From positions 1 through 64,000 of the forward strand of contig JADGPK010000001.1 in NCBI GenBank assembly GCA_017882445.1: DNA of 64,000 nucleotides, given 5' to 3'. The notes beneath the pieces are model-generated. The model was not told where the DNA came from, made no database searches, and saw only the letters and a program-made list of their open reading frames with translations. This document shows positions 35,527 through 43,879 of this stretch, in pieces; the stretch's first letter is position 1; each line of letters begins with the position of its first letter. Both the position numbers and the translations under genes were made by a program. Source of the DNA: Solirubrobacteraceae bacterium. GTDB lineage: Bacteria; Actinomycetota; Thermoleophilia; Solirubrobacterales; Solirubrobacteraceae.

Positions 35527-35724
35527 ATGGGTGCAGCCATGGATGCAGAGCGATCGAGCTACGCGGAGTTCGTGGCGGGCCTCGCTGCGGCGAATGCGCG
35601 GATCACCGAGCTTGAGGCGCTGGTCGCCGAGTTGCGCCAGAAGCTGGGGAAGAACTCGCGCAACTCCTCCAAGCCGCCGGACCTGCCGCAGTCGGGCTTC
35701 TTCTGCGAGGTTTCGCGGGCGTAG
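35527..35724 (+). mobile_element. IS66-family transposase relic (N-terminal fragment)
   Basis: 65 codons from ATG 35527: a coiled-coil start (FVAGLAAANARITELEALVA) followed by LRQKLGKNSRNSSKPPDLP, the N-terminal signature of IS66 TnpC transposases. The frame ends after SKPPDLPQSGF with unrelated residues. The zinc ribbon and the catalytic DDE domain are absent, and I found no matching terminal inverted repeats in 35436-35821. The rest of this gap (35725-35821) shows nothing else recognisable. It interrupts the glycosyltransferase on its left. Confidence 0.72.
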
Positions 35725-35821
35725 CCCGTCGAGCGCCTGGGCTCGCGATGCCGTCTGCGCGGGCTGGGTCATCGGCGGCTGGGCGGAGTACCGGTGAGAT
35801 GGCTGGCCTTCCTCGCTGCGC

Positions 35822-36871
35822 TCACCCCAGCCCGACACTCTCCAGCACCGCGTCCCAGCGCGCGAGCATGCGATCGCGGCTGAACTCACGCTCGGCGTAG
35901 GCGTGACCGCGCTCGCCGGCGATGCGCCGCGCGTCCGCGTCTGCCGCGTAGTGACGCAGCTTGTGCGCCCAGTCGTCCGCGCTCGTGCAGCTCATGTCCA
36001 CGCCGGCGGCTCGCATTGCGCGCTCGTACGCCGGCGTCGCCGAGCAGAGCGCGGGCAGTCCCATGCGCCACATCAACAGCAGCTTGTTCTCCGGCTTGTC
36101 TCTGGCGAAGGGATTTGACAGGTCGAGCGGGATCACGCCGAGGTCGCAGCCGCTTGCCACCTGGCTTAGCAGCAGCTCGTTCCACTCGTATAGGTAGGCG
36201 CGGCTGAAGAGCTTGTCGGCAAAGTTGCGAGTCTGGCCGGCACCGATGTGGCGACCGAGGCGACCGTAGCTCAGGTCGGTCATCAGGTGCAGCGCGACCG
36301 GTCGCTCGTCGGCGAGCTCGCGCAGCACGTCGCGGAGGCGCCCGAACTCGGGAAGCGTGTAGGGCAAGCCCTCCCAGAAGAGGTTCAGGGTGTCACCGGC
36401 CGTGTAGTCGGACTTCACCCCGTGCACGGCGTAGTCCTGGATGTCGAGCACCACGTGGACGTTCGGGCAGAGCGGTTCGATCGCGTGTCGCTGCTCCTCG
36501 GTGACGCACACGACGGCGTCCGCGCGGCGGCACATGCGCTCGACTGCTTGCCTGTAGCTCGGCACCGGCCTGCTGAGTTCGCCGATCACGTACTTGCCCA
36601 CACCGCGGAGGCGGTCCTTGAAGTCCGGCGGGACCGCCAGATGCGGCGAGATCAGGTCGTAGACGATCTTCGTTGGGTGGTCGCCGGCTCGCGCCCAGCG
36701 GGCTATGTCCCCGGCGTCAGAAACCACCACGAGGTCATAGTCGCGGTTCGGCGATGCGATCTCCAGCTCCAGGCCGCGGGCAAGCGCATACGCACAGAAG
36801 CGCCGCCGGTCGCCGGGCGCCGTCAGCGTGCGACTTACGGGCGAGTACCCGACTCTGATCACGGGCGTCAT
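35822..36871 (-). CDS. GT-B glycosyltransferase-like protein
   Basis: 349 residues. Shorter than typical GT4 but with the same two-lobe logic. KIVYDLISPHLA and AVVCVTEEQRHAI belong to the first lobe. SGCDLGVIPLDLSNPFARDK then PENKLLLMWRMGLPALCS form the donor-binding end. It starts within the stop of the reductase gene (ATGA overlap), so it is part of the CDP-sugar operon and may transfer that sugar. Sugar specificity cannot be seen. Confidence 0.75.
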   Translation of the reverse strand: MTPVIRVGYSPVSRTLTAPGDRRRFCAYALARGLELEIASPNRDYDLVVVSDAGDIARWARAGDHPTKIVYDLISPHLAVPPDFKDRLRGVGKYVIGELSRPVPSYRQAVERMCRRADAVVCVTEEQRHAIEPLCPNVHVVLDIQDYAVHGVKSDYTAGDTLNLFWEGLPYTLPEFGRLRDVLRELADERPVALHLMTDLSYGRLGRHIGAGQTRNFADKLFSRAYLYEWNELLLSQVASGCDLGVIPLDLSNPFARDKPENKLLLMWRMGLPALCSATPAYERAMRAAGVDMSCTSADDWAHKLRHYAADADARRIAGERGHAYAEREFSRDRMLARWDAVLESVGLG

Positions 36872-37809
36872 CTGCGGTTCAGGGGGACCTCACCGGGCGT
36901 GGACGGCGTGGTGGAGGGCTGTTCACGCCACCAATCGACCGTCTGTGCGATCCCCTCCTCCAACCCGATCATGGGCCGGAACCCGACCTCATCGTGCAGA
37001 CGCCGCGCATCGCCGGCGATGATAGCCGGCTCGCCGGCTCGCCGCGCCAGCACTCCGAAGCGCACGCGCTCCAGGCCGCCGGCCCGCTCGGCGATCAGCG
37101 TCACGACATCGCGTACGGCGACCGCCCGGCCGGAGGCTATGTTCACCGGTCCGCGCACCTCTGCGAACAGCAGCGCCACGAACGCCGATGCCACGTCGTG
37201 CACGTGCATGAAGTCGCGCCGCTGCAGACCGTCAGTCGTCGGCACCTCCTCTCCGGCGAGCAAGCCGCGCGCCACGCTGGAGACGAGCCGGTCGGTGTGC
37301 TCGCCGGGACCGTAGAGGAAGAAGACGCGTCCCCAGGCGAGCGATATCGCTAGCTGGTCTGCGACCGCCCTTGCGGCCACGTGCGTGGCGTGCTTGCACG
37401 CGCCATAGAGGGTGGCCGGCTCGAGCGGCGTATCGTTCTCGCGCATCACCTCGGCTCCCCAGGCGTACTCGCCGCAGGTGCCCGCGATCACTGCGCGCTG
37501 CCCGCCGGCTTTGCCGAAGGCGCGCAGCAGCCGCAGGCTCGCGCCTATCCAGCGCTCGTTCTCCGGCGCGCTCCAGAACCGGCCCGGCAGCGCATACCAC
37601 GCCATGTGCAGCAGATGGGTGGCCTGGGCCTCTCGCACGAGAGTCGAAGCGGCGTTCTCTGCCAGCAGGTCAGCCTCATGCCAGCTGACCCCCTCCCGCG
37701 GAGAGGGCGAACGCCGGCTCACCGCGTGAACTTCGTGACCGCGGTCGAGGAGCACGTCCAGCGCGTTGCGACCGATGAAGCCGGTCGCGCCGGTCAGCAG
37801 GACTCTCAT
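36868..37809 (-). CDS. NAD(P)-dependent nucleotide-sugar reductase/epimerase
   Basis: 313 residues from ATG 37809. Extended SDR with GATGFIGRN at the N-terminus, a catalytic TLYGACK (Tyr-x3-Lys) and GRVFFLYGPGEHTDRLV. In this gene order it most likely reduces the 4-keto group of the CDP-sugar made by the preceding enzymes. Both ends overlap neighbours by ATGA, so translation is coupled to the 3,5-epimerase and the glycosyltransferase. The keto group reduced and its stereochemistry are unknown. Confidence 0.82.
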   Translation of the reverse strand: MRVLLTGATGFIGRNALDVLLDRGHEVHAVSRRSPSPREGVSWHEADLLAENAASTLVREAQATHLLHMAWYALPGRFWSAPENERWIGASLRLLRAFGKAGGQRAVIAGTCGEYAWGAEVMRENDTPLEPATLYGACKHATHVAARAVADQLAISLAWGRVFFLYGPGEHTDRLVSSVARGLLAGEEVPTTDGLQRRDFMHVHDVASAFVALLFAEVRGPVNIASGRAVAVRDVVTLIAERAGGLERVRFGVLARRAGEPAIIAGDARRLHDEVGFRPMIGLEEGIAQTVDWWREQPSTTPSTPGEVPLNRR

Positions 37810-38342
37810 GGCACGAAATCCGGGTAGGAGCCGTCGCGCTCGGAGATGATGAGCGCTCCGCGCGGCTCGGGCCATTCGATCCCAAACGCCGGATCGTCGA
37901 AGCGCACGCCGCGCGCCGCCGCGGGCACGTGATGGTGGCCCATCTGGTAGAGCACCTCGCAGTCGTCGCTGAGCGTCTGAAAGCCATGGGCGAGGCCCGC
38001 CGGAATGTAGAGCGCCCGTCCGTTCTCCGCGCTCAGCTCTACGCCGTACCAGTTGCAGTGGGTGGGCAGCTCGCGGCGCAGGTCCACCGCCACGTCGAAG
38101 ATCGCTCCCCGCACGCAGCGCACGAGCTTGGACTCGCCGTGGGGGTCTGCCTGGTAGTGCATCCCGCGCAGCGTGTCCCGGACGGCGTTGTAGGAGGCAT
38201 CGCACTGCACCACCTCGGGGCTCATGCCGTGCTCTCGGAACTCCTCACGGTCAAAGGTGCGCGCAAACCAGCCGCGCTCGTCGCCCAGGCGGTTGAGCTC
38301 GATCACCCACACACCGGGCAAGGGGGTCTCTGTGAACTTCAA
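37806..38342 (-). CDS. RmlC-like NDP-4-keto-6-deoxyhexose 3,5-epimerase
   Basis: 178 residues, cupin fold of the RmlC family. The catalytic base is His in LRGMHYQ, with FDVAVDLRR supplying the Asp of the dyad, and the acid Tyr would be in VLYQMGHHH. It should epimerise C3 and/or C5 of a 4-keto-6-deoxy sugar. With RfbF/RfbG upstream the nucleotide is CDP, not dTDP, and no RmlA, RmlB or RmlD is present. It lies 58 bp after the methyltransferase gene. Confidence 0.88.
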   Translation of the reverse strand: MKFTETPLPGVWVIELNRLGDERGWFARTFDREEFREHGMSPEVVQCDASYNAVRDTLRGMHYQADPHGESKLVRCVRGAIFDVAVDLRRELPTHCNWYGVELSAENGRALYIPAGLAHGFQTLSDDCEVLYQMGHHHVPAAARGVRFDDPAFGIEWPEPRGALIISERDGSYPDFVP

Positions 38343-38400
38343 CGTCGTCCCCGCTTGCGGGTCTGGTCGCGCGGGGGCGTGCGTGATGCGGACGAAACGC

Positions 38401-39633
38401 TCACGGGAGCAGCGTCAACTTCGGCGTGCGCGCGGCGAAGCGCCCGTCCCACTCGCGGATGTAGCTGAGCTGCTCCATGATCTCGTCCTTGAGGTTCCAG
38501 GGCAGGATCAGCACGACATCGGGCCTGTCGGAGCGGATCACCTCGGGCGAGCGGATGGGTATGTGGCTGCCCGGCAGGAAGTGGCCCTGCTTGTGCGGGT
38601 TGAGGTCGCAGGTGTAGTCGATGAAGTCGCGGCCCACGCCACAGTGGTTCAGCAACGTGTTGCCCTTCGCGGGCGCGCCGTAGCCGGCGATCCGCAGCCC
38701 CTGCTCCTTGAGCTCGATCAGGAAGCTCAGGATCTGGCGCTTGTCCTGCTCGACGCGGCGGCCGTATTCCAGGTAGGTGTCGATCCGCTCGTAGCCCGCT
38801 TGGCGCTCGCGTTCGGACAGTTCCGCCGCCGCGGCGCTCTGCGGCTTCTCGCCATCGTCGCCATGGCAGCCGTAGATGCGCAGCGAGCCGCCGTGGGTGG
38901 GCAGCTCTTCGACGTCGAACAGGCGCAGCCCGTGTGCCTCGAACACGCGGCTGACGGTCAAAAACGAGAAGTATGAGAAGTGCTCGTGGTAGATCGTGTC
39001 CCACTGGTTGTCACCCATGAGGCTCATCAGGTGTGGGAACTCCATCGTGATCACCCCGCCGGGCTTCAGGAGGATCTTCATGCCGGCGACGAAGTCCTTG
39101 AGGTTGGGGACGTGGGCCAGCACGTTGTTGCCGAGCAGCAGATCGGCCGAGGACTCGCCGGCGAGCGATCTGGCGGTCTGCACGCCGAAGAACTCCACGA
39201 GCGTCGGGATGCCCTTCTGCAGAGCCACCTTCGCGACGTTCGCCGCCGGCTCGACGCCGAGCACCGAGATGTGGCGCTCGTGGAAGTACTGCAGCAGGTA
39301 GCCGTCGTTGGAGGCGAGCTCGACGACGTGGCTGGAGTCGTCGAGGCCGAAGCGCTGCACCATCAGCTCCGCGTAGCGGCGACTGTGCTCCAGCCAGCTC
39401 GACGAATACGAGGAGAAGTAGGCGTAGTCGGAGAAGATGTGCTCCGGCGTCTGGAACTCCTCGAGCTGGACGAGGAAGCACTGCCCGCACACCAGCGCCC
39501 TGAGCGGGTAGAACGGCTCCATGTCGTTGGCGCGCTCGGGCGGCAGGTAGGAGTTGGCCAGCGGCGACATGCCCAGGTCGGCGAAGACAGCGTCGACGGC
39601 CGAGCCGCAGAATCGGCAGGCGGTCTCGGTCAT
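38401..39633 (-). CDS. Zinc-binding nucleotide-sugar C-methyltransferase
   Basis: 410 residues with the three-part layout of TylC3/NovU-type sugar C-methyltransferases. First a zinc-binding N-terminus (CRFCGSAV and LVCGQCFLVQ); then a SAM-binding core (HVVELASNDGYLLQYF, LGVEPAANVA, LLGNNVLAHVPNL); then a C-terminal lobe starting at RIAGYGAPAKGNTLLNH. The family adds methyl to C3 of 4-keto deoxysugars, and the HEH of YHEHFSYFS aligns with its catalytic histidines. ATGA overlap with rfbG fixes its substrate pathway. Confidence 0.88.
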   Translation of the reverse strand: MTETACRFCGSAVDAVFADLGMSPLANSYLPPERANDMEPFYPLRALVCGQCFLVQLEEFQTPEHIFSDYAYFSSYSSSWLEHSRRYAELMVQRFGLDDSSHVVELASNDGYLLQYFHERHISVLGVEPAANVAKVALQKGIPTLVEFFGVQTARSLAGESSADLLLGNNVLAHVPNLKDFVAGMKILLKPGGVITMEFPHLMSLMGDNQWDTIYHEHFSYFSFLTVSRVFEAHGLRLFDVEELPTHGGSLRIYGCHGDDGEKPQSAAAAELSERERQAGYERIDTYLEYGRRVEQDKRQILSFLIELKEQGLRIAGYGAPAKGNTLLNHCGVGRDFIDYTCDLNPHKQGHFLPGSHIPIRSPEVIRSDRPDVVLILPWNLKDEIMEQLSYIREWDGRFAARTPKLTLLP

Positions 39634-40742
39634 GACGGTGGAGCGGCGAGTTCGAAGTCCTCGATCTGCTCGAGCGTGACAGCGCGCATGTCCCCATCCT
39701 CGCGCAGGCGCCGGTACCAGTCCACGACGGCGTCGAGCCCCCGGGATAGGCCCCAGAGAGGCCGCCAGCCGAGACGAGCTCGCGCGCGCGAGGAGTCGAG
39801 CTTCAGGTAGCCGGCCTCGTGTGGATGGGGGCCCTCATCGTGGATGAAGCGCAGCCCACCGGGCCACAGCGTCGACATCCGCTGCACGATCCAACCCACA
39901 GCCCGCGCATCCTCATCCGCCGGCCCGAAGTTCCAGCCCGTCGCGTACTCCTGACTCTGCCACAACGCTTGGGCCAGCACGAGATAGCCGGCGAGCGGGT
40001 TCAGGACGTGCTGCCAGGGCCGGATGGAGTTCGGGTTGCGCACGCGCAGAGTCTCGCCGGCGAGCGCCGCGCGCATGATGTCGGGCACGAGGCGGTCCTC
40101 ACCCCAGTCGCCCCCTCCGATCACGTTCCCCGCGCGGGCCGAGCCCACGCGCGTGGAGTCCGAGTCGAAGAAGAATGAGCGTCGGAAGGCGTCCGTGACG
40201 AGCTCCGCGCAGCCCTTGGAGTTGGAATACGGATCATGGCCGCCCATGGGCTCGTCCTCGCGGTAGCCCCACACCCACTCGCGATTCTCATAGCACTTGT
40301 CCGAGGTGACGTTGACGAGAACCCGCACATCCCCATTCAGGCGCACCGCATCGAGTACGTTGACCGTGCCCATCACATTCGTCTCATAGGTCTCGCGCGG
40401 CTCGACGAACGATCGGCGCACAAGCGCCTGGGCGGCCATGTGGATGACGATCTCAGGCTGTGCGCCGGCAACCGCACCGGCCAATGCCTCCGGGCTGCGC
40501 ACGTCGCCCTGGATGTCGTCCATCTCCTCTCCGACGCGAGCCAACTCGTACAGACAGGGCTTGGTCGGCGCGCCGAGCGAGAGCCCGGTGACGCGCGCCC
40601 CGAGCGATTGCAGCCATAGAGCCAGCCAGGCTCCCTTGAAGCCGGTGTGGCCGGTCAACAGGACGCGACGTCCGCGCCAGAAGGCGGCGTCGACCACTCG
40701 AGCGGCGTCTCCCGTTCGTGACACGCCCGGCACGGGCCCCAT
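39630..40742 (-). CDS. rfbG: CDP-glucose 4,6-dehydratase
   Basis: 370 residues from ATG 40742. The segment LLTGHTGFKGAWLALWLQ is diagnostic of this extended SDR. Catalytic Tyr-x3-Lys occurs in DPYSNSKGCAE; RVGSARAGNVIGGGDW and RPWQHVLNPLAGYL are conserved. It converts CDP-glucose to CDP-4-keto-6-deoxyglucose. It begins 10 bp after rfbF and ends in an ATGA overlap with the C-methyltransferase. Confidence 0.94.
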   Translation of the reverse strand: MGPVPGVSRTGDAARVVDAAFWRGRRVLLTGHTGFKGAWLALWLQSLGARVTGLSLGAPTKPCLYELARVGEEMDDIQGDVRSPEALAGAVAGAQPEIVIHMAAQALVRRSFVEPRETYETNVMGTVNVLDAVRLNGDVRVLVNVTSDKCYENREWVWGYREDEPMGGHDPYSNSKGCAELVTDAFRRSFFFDSDSTRVGSARAGNVIGGGDWGEDRLVPDIMRAALAGETLRVRNPNSIRPWQHVLNPLAGYLVLAQALWQSQEYATGWNFGPADEDARAVGWIVQRMSTLWPGGLRFIHDEGPHPHEAGYLKLDSSRARARLGWRPLWGLSRGLDAVVDWYRRLREDGDMRAVTLEQIEDFELAAPPS

Positions 40743-40752
40743 GCTCACCGGG

Positions 40753-41523
40753 TCACTCCCATGTGCGCCAGGGCGCGCCACCGGCGGCCCACAGCTCCTC
40801 GAGCTGGTTGCGGTCGCGCAGCGTGTCCATCGCCTGCCAGAAGCCCTCGTGGCGGTAGGAGGAGAGCTGCCCATCGCGGGCCAGCGAGCTCATCGGCTCC
40901 CCCTCCCACACCGTGCCGTCGTCCTCGAGGTAGCGGCCGACCTCGGGGGAGAGCACGAAGAAGCCGCCGTTCGTCCAAGCCCCGTCGCCGCGCGGCTTCT
41001 CCTCGAACCGGCGCACTCGCTCGCCGTCCACGTCAAGCGCACCGAAGCGCCCGGGCGGCTGCACCGCGGTGACGGTCGCGAGCGTGCCCTGCCGGCGGTG
41101 GAAGGCGATCAGCGCGGTGACGTCGATGTCGGCTACGCCGTCGCCGTAGGTGAAGCAGAAGTCCTCGTCGCCGAGATATGGCAGCACGCGCTTCAGGCGC
41201 CCACCCGTCATCGTCCGCTCGCCGGTGTCGACGAGCGTCACGCGCCACGGCTCGGTGGCCGAACGGTGCACCTCCATGCCGCCGCTCGAGAGGTCGAACG
41301 AGACATCGCACGTGTGCAGGTAATAGTTCGCGAAGTACTCCTTGATCAGATACCCCTTGTAGCCGAGGCAGATCACGAACTCCTCGATCCCGTGGGCGGC
41401 GTAGATCTTCATGATGTGCCACAGCATCGGCTTGCCGCCGATCTCGACCATCGGCTTCGGGCGCACGGCCGTCTCCTCGCTGAGACGCGAGCCGAACCCG
41501 CCCGCCAAGATCACCGCCTTCAC
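40753..41523 (-). CDS. rfbF: Glucose-1-phosphate cytidylyltransferase
   Basis: 256 residues from GTG 41523, the only start close to the nucleotide-binding [40 protein letters not shown] and [11 protein letters not shown] are RfbF hallmarks. It makes CDP-glucose from glucose-1-phosphate and CTP, the first step of the CDP-deoxysugar route. No clear Shine-Dalgarno is visible. 111 bp separate it from the methyltransferase gene upstream. Confidence 0.94.
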   Translation of the reverse strand: MKAVILAGGFGSRLSEETAVRPKPMVEIGGKPMLWHIMKIYAAHGIEEFVICLGYKGYLIKEYFANYYLHTCDVSFDLSSGGMEVHRSATEPWRVTLVDTGERTMTGGRLKRVLPYLGDEDFCFTYGDGVADIDVTALIAFHRRQGTLATVTAVQPPGRFGALDVDGERVRRFEEKPRGDGAWTNGGFFVLSPEVGRYLEDDGTVWEGEPMSSLARDGQLSSYRHEGFWQAMDTLRDRNQLEELWAAGGAPWRTWE

Positions 41524-41634
41524 GGCAGCGGAGACTACCGATCCACGCCCGTGTTGGGCAACGAGATCAGGCGGTCCTCGCATCGCCTGGTCAGACGCCG
41601 GCCAGCCGCGCGAGCCCACCTCCCGAACACGCTC

Positions 41635-42483
41635 TCAGGAGCGCGCGACATCCGGGAAGTAAGACAGGGAGATCGGCTTATACGCCGTGCAGTAGAGTTC
41701 CTCACAGAGCACGTCGCGCATCAACGGCACCTCCGTGGATAGGACGTCGACGAGATCGCGGCGCCCGAATCTCCGCAGCGGCGAGTAGTGAAACACGACC
41801 GTTTGGAAGCCCGCTACGGTCAGAAGGCCCGACAGCTCCTGCCTCGTCGTGAGCCCGACATGGGCGTCGGGGCTCGTGCTCTCGGTGTGCGGAATCATCA
41901 GCTGCCTCGGGTCGGCGCCTTTCAGGATCGCCCTCACGCGCTTGTAGGCAAGCGATGCCCTCAGGTAGGACAGGTTCGGCGTCTTGATCACCAGCCTGCC
42001 GGCGGGCTTGAGCACTCGCAGCGCCTCGCGAAAACTGCGCACCTTGACCTCGCTGTTGACGTGCTCATAGAAGTCCGAGCTGAGCACTACGTCGAACTCA
42101 TTGTCACCGTAGGCGAGCTCCTGAACATCTCCGACCTTGGCCTCCCCCGCAAGACCGAGCTTGGCGAGCTTCCTGTTGGCCGTGTCGATCCTTTCACTGG
42201 ACAGGTCCTGTCCATAGACCTCCGCTCCCAGAAGCCCGCACAATGTCATCTGGGCGCCGGCCGCGCAGCCGATGTCCAGAATCTTCATCCCCGCGCGCGG
42301 GTCCACCAGATAGAGCGCGAAGTCCTTCCGGCGCAGGAAGTCGAAGTCGCGCCGCCATGTCGTCGCCTTGGGGTGCTCACCGCGATGGTCGTCGTCGCGC
42401 ACCCCGAACCAACCCTGCTCGGACCCGAACAGCGGATCGAGGTCAGCCACGGTCCCCACCGAGCCGAACCTTTGCTCGCTCAT
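41635..42483 (-). CDS. Class I SAM-dependent methyltransferase
   Basis: 282 residues from ATG 42483; an in-frame ATG at 42513 would add ten residues. SAM-binding motif I ILDIGCAAGAQMTL, motif II VYGQDLSSERI, and motif EFDVVLSSDFYEHV. RVLKPAGRLVIKTPNLSYL follows. The type is common among sugar O-methyltransferases and ubiquinone-like methylases; the acceptor is unknown. Position before rfbF suggests O-methylation of a glycan residue. Confidence 0.82.
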   Translation of the reverse strand: MSEQRFGSVGTVADLDPLFGSEQGWFGVRDDDHRGEHPKATTWRRDFDFLRRKDFALYLVDPRAGMKILDIGCAAGAQMTLCGLLGAEVYGQDLSSERIDTANRKLAKLGLAGEAKVGDVQELAYGDNEFDVVLSSDFYEHVNSEVKVRSFREALRVLKPAGRLVIKTPNLSYLRASLAYKRVRAILKGADPRQLMIPHTESTSPDAHVGLTTRQELSGLLTVAGFQTVVFHYSPLRRFGRRDLVDVLSTEVPLMRDVLCEELYCTAYKPISLSYFPDVARS

Positions 42484-42589
42484 ACTCGGAGCATAGCTGA
42501 GCGTGCAGGACATGAGCCGCGTCGGGGCTCCTCGCGACGAAGCGCTCGCGAACGAGCCACCGCCCCGGGTCAGCCGGTGACGAGACAGT

Positions 42590-43879
42590 TCACTTGGGCG
42601 CCCCGCTCATCGCGCCGGCGGCCTGCGGCGCGGCCTCCGGTGCCGCGTCGCCATCCGGGGTGAAGTCGCCGAGCAGCAACTGGCGGTATAGATCGAGGTA
42701 GGCATCCGCGCCGTCATCGACGTCGTATCGCTCTGCCGCGAGGCGGGGACCGCGTGCTCGCACGCCGGGATCGGCGGCCAGCGCGAGCGCCTTGGCGGCC
42801 GCCAGCGCGAGACCGGCCTCGCTCTCGTCCTCGATGCGCACACCGAGATTATGGCTCTCAACCATCGCGTCGAGGTCGCCGACCCCAGGGGTGATCGCCA
42901 CAGCCATGCCCGCCGCCAGATACTCGGCCATGCGGGTCGGCGCGCTGGCGACGTTGCCTAGATGGTCGCTCACGAAGAAGGCCAGGCCGATGTCACCCGG
43001 GCGAAGCTCCTCGGGGATCGTGTTGTGTGCCACCTCCCGGACATCGGCCTCGCGCTCGCCGAGCTGGGCCCTCGCCGCGTCGACTTGCCGCGTGAGCACG
43101 AGGAACGGGATTGTCAGTGCATCCACAAAGCGCACGGCCAGCTCGAAGCGGTAGAAGGTCCCGATCGAGCCGCACCAGACGGCACGCGGGCCGTCGTCGC
43201 GCGGCCCGGCTCCGCGCCGATCGGCTTCGCCGAAGCGCTTGACGTCGGCGCACGTTGGGATCACCCGCACGGGCACCTGGCGGGGCTCCATCCATCTTCG
43301 TATCTGCGGCACAGAGGCCTCCGTCAGAGTGACCACCGCATCGGCCTCTGCGAAGAAGCGCCGCTCGCAGCGCTTGGCCACGCGGAACAACATCGAGCGT
43401 TCGCTCCAGGCGCCGGCGAGCACCCGTTCGTCGGCCCAGAAGCCGCGGATGTCGAACAGCAGCCTCCAGCGGCGCTGCCCCGGCCAAGCGGCCGTCAAGG
43501 CGATGAGAGCCGGCACGTAGCTGCGGACGTGCACGATGTCCACCGCGGTTCGGCGACAGGCCCGGCGCACCGCGAGCGCGCCGACGAACGTGTCCCATAG
43601 CGTGCTGAGCGCCGGCGGGCGACGATGATATGAGCGCGGGATCCACTCGATTCCCGCCTGCCGAAGCAGATTCGCGGTCTCGGGCCGGCTTGCGCGATCC
43701 TTCTCGAATGAGATCAGCGTTATGTCGCAGCTGCGCGCGAGCCGGACGAGATAGGCGAGCACCTGCGAGCGGCCCAGCGGCTCGCCCGCCCCGTCGTAGG
43801 AGATGTAGATGATTCTCGGTCGGGTCGGCGTGTGAGCGCGGATCCCAGCGCCGTCCCGCCTGCCTAGTGGCCCGAGCAC
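42590..43879 (-). CDS. Family 4 glycosyltransferase
   Basis: 429 residues from GTG 43879, overlapping the upstream GT4 gene by 16 bp. GT-B fold: the start RIIYISYDGAGEPLGRSQVL, LFDIRGFWADERVLAG, and AVWCGSIGTFYRFELAVR in the donor lobe. APTRMAEYLAAGMAVAI replaces the usual E-x7-E loop. The C-terminus (about 400-429) is Ala/Pro-rich. It is one of a run of co-transcribed transferases building the repeat unit. Confidence 0.85.
   Translation of the reverse strand: MLGPLGRRDGAGIRAHTPTRPRIIYISYDGAGEPLGRSQVLAYLVRLARSCDITLISFEKDRASRPETANLLRQAGIEWIPRSYHRRPPALSTLWDTFVGALAVRRACRRTAVDIVHVRSYVPALIALTAAWPGQRRWRLLFDIRGFWADERVLAGAWSERSMLFRVAKRCERRFFAEADAVVTLTEASVPQIRRWMEPRQVPVRVIPTCADVKRFGEADRRGAGPRDDGPRAVWCGSIGTFYRFELAVRFVDALTIPFLVLTRQVDAARAQLGEREADVREVAHNTIPEELRPGDIGLAFFVSDHLGNVASAPTRMAEYLAAGMAVAITPGVGDLDAMVESHNLGVRIEDESEAGLALAAAKALALAADPGVRARGPRLAAERYDVDDGADAYLDLYRQLLLGDFTPDGDAAPEAAPQAAGAMSGAPK

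Noticed and set aside
35422-35889. Minus-strand frame across the IS66 relic
   Set aside because: Complement of the transposase fragment; no homology of its own.
37806-38342. Part of a dTDP-rhamnose pathway
   Set aside because: RmlC-like epimerase alone; RmlA, RmlB and RmlD are absent and RfbF/RfbG make the nucleotide CDP.
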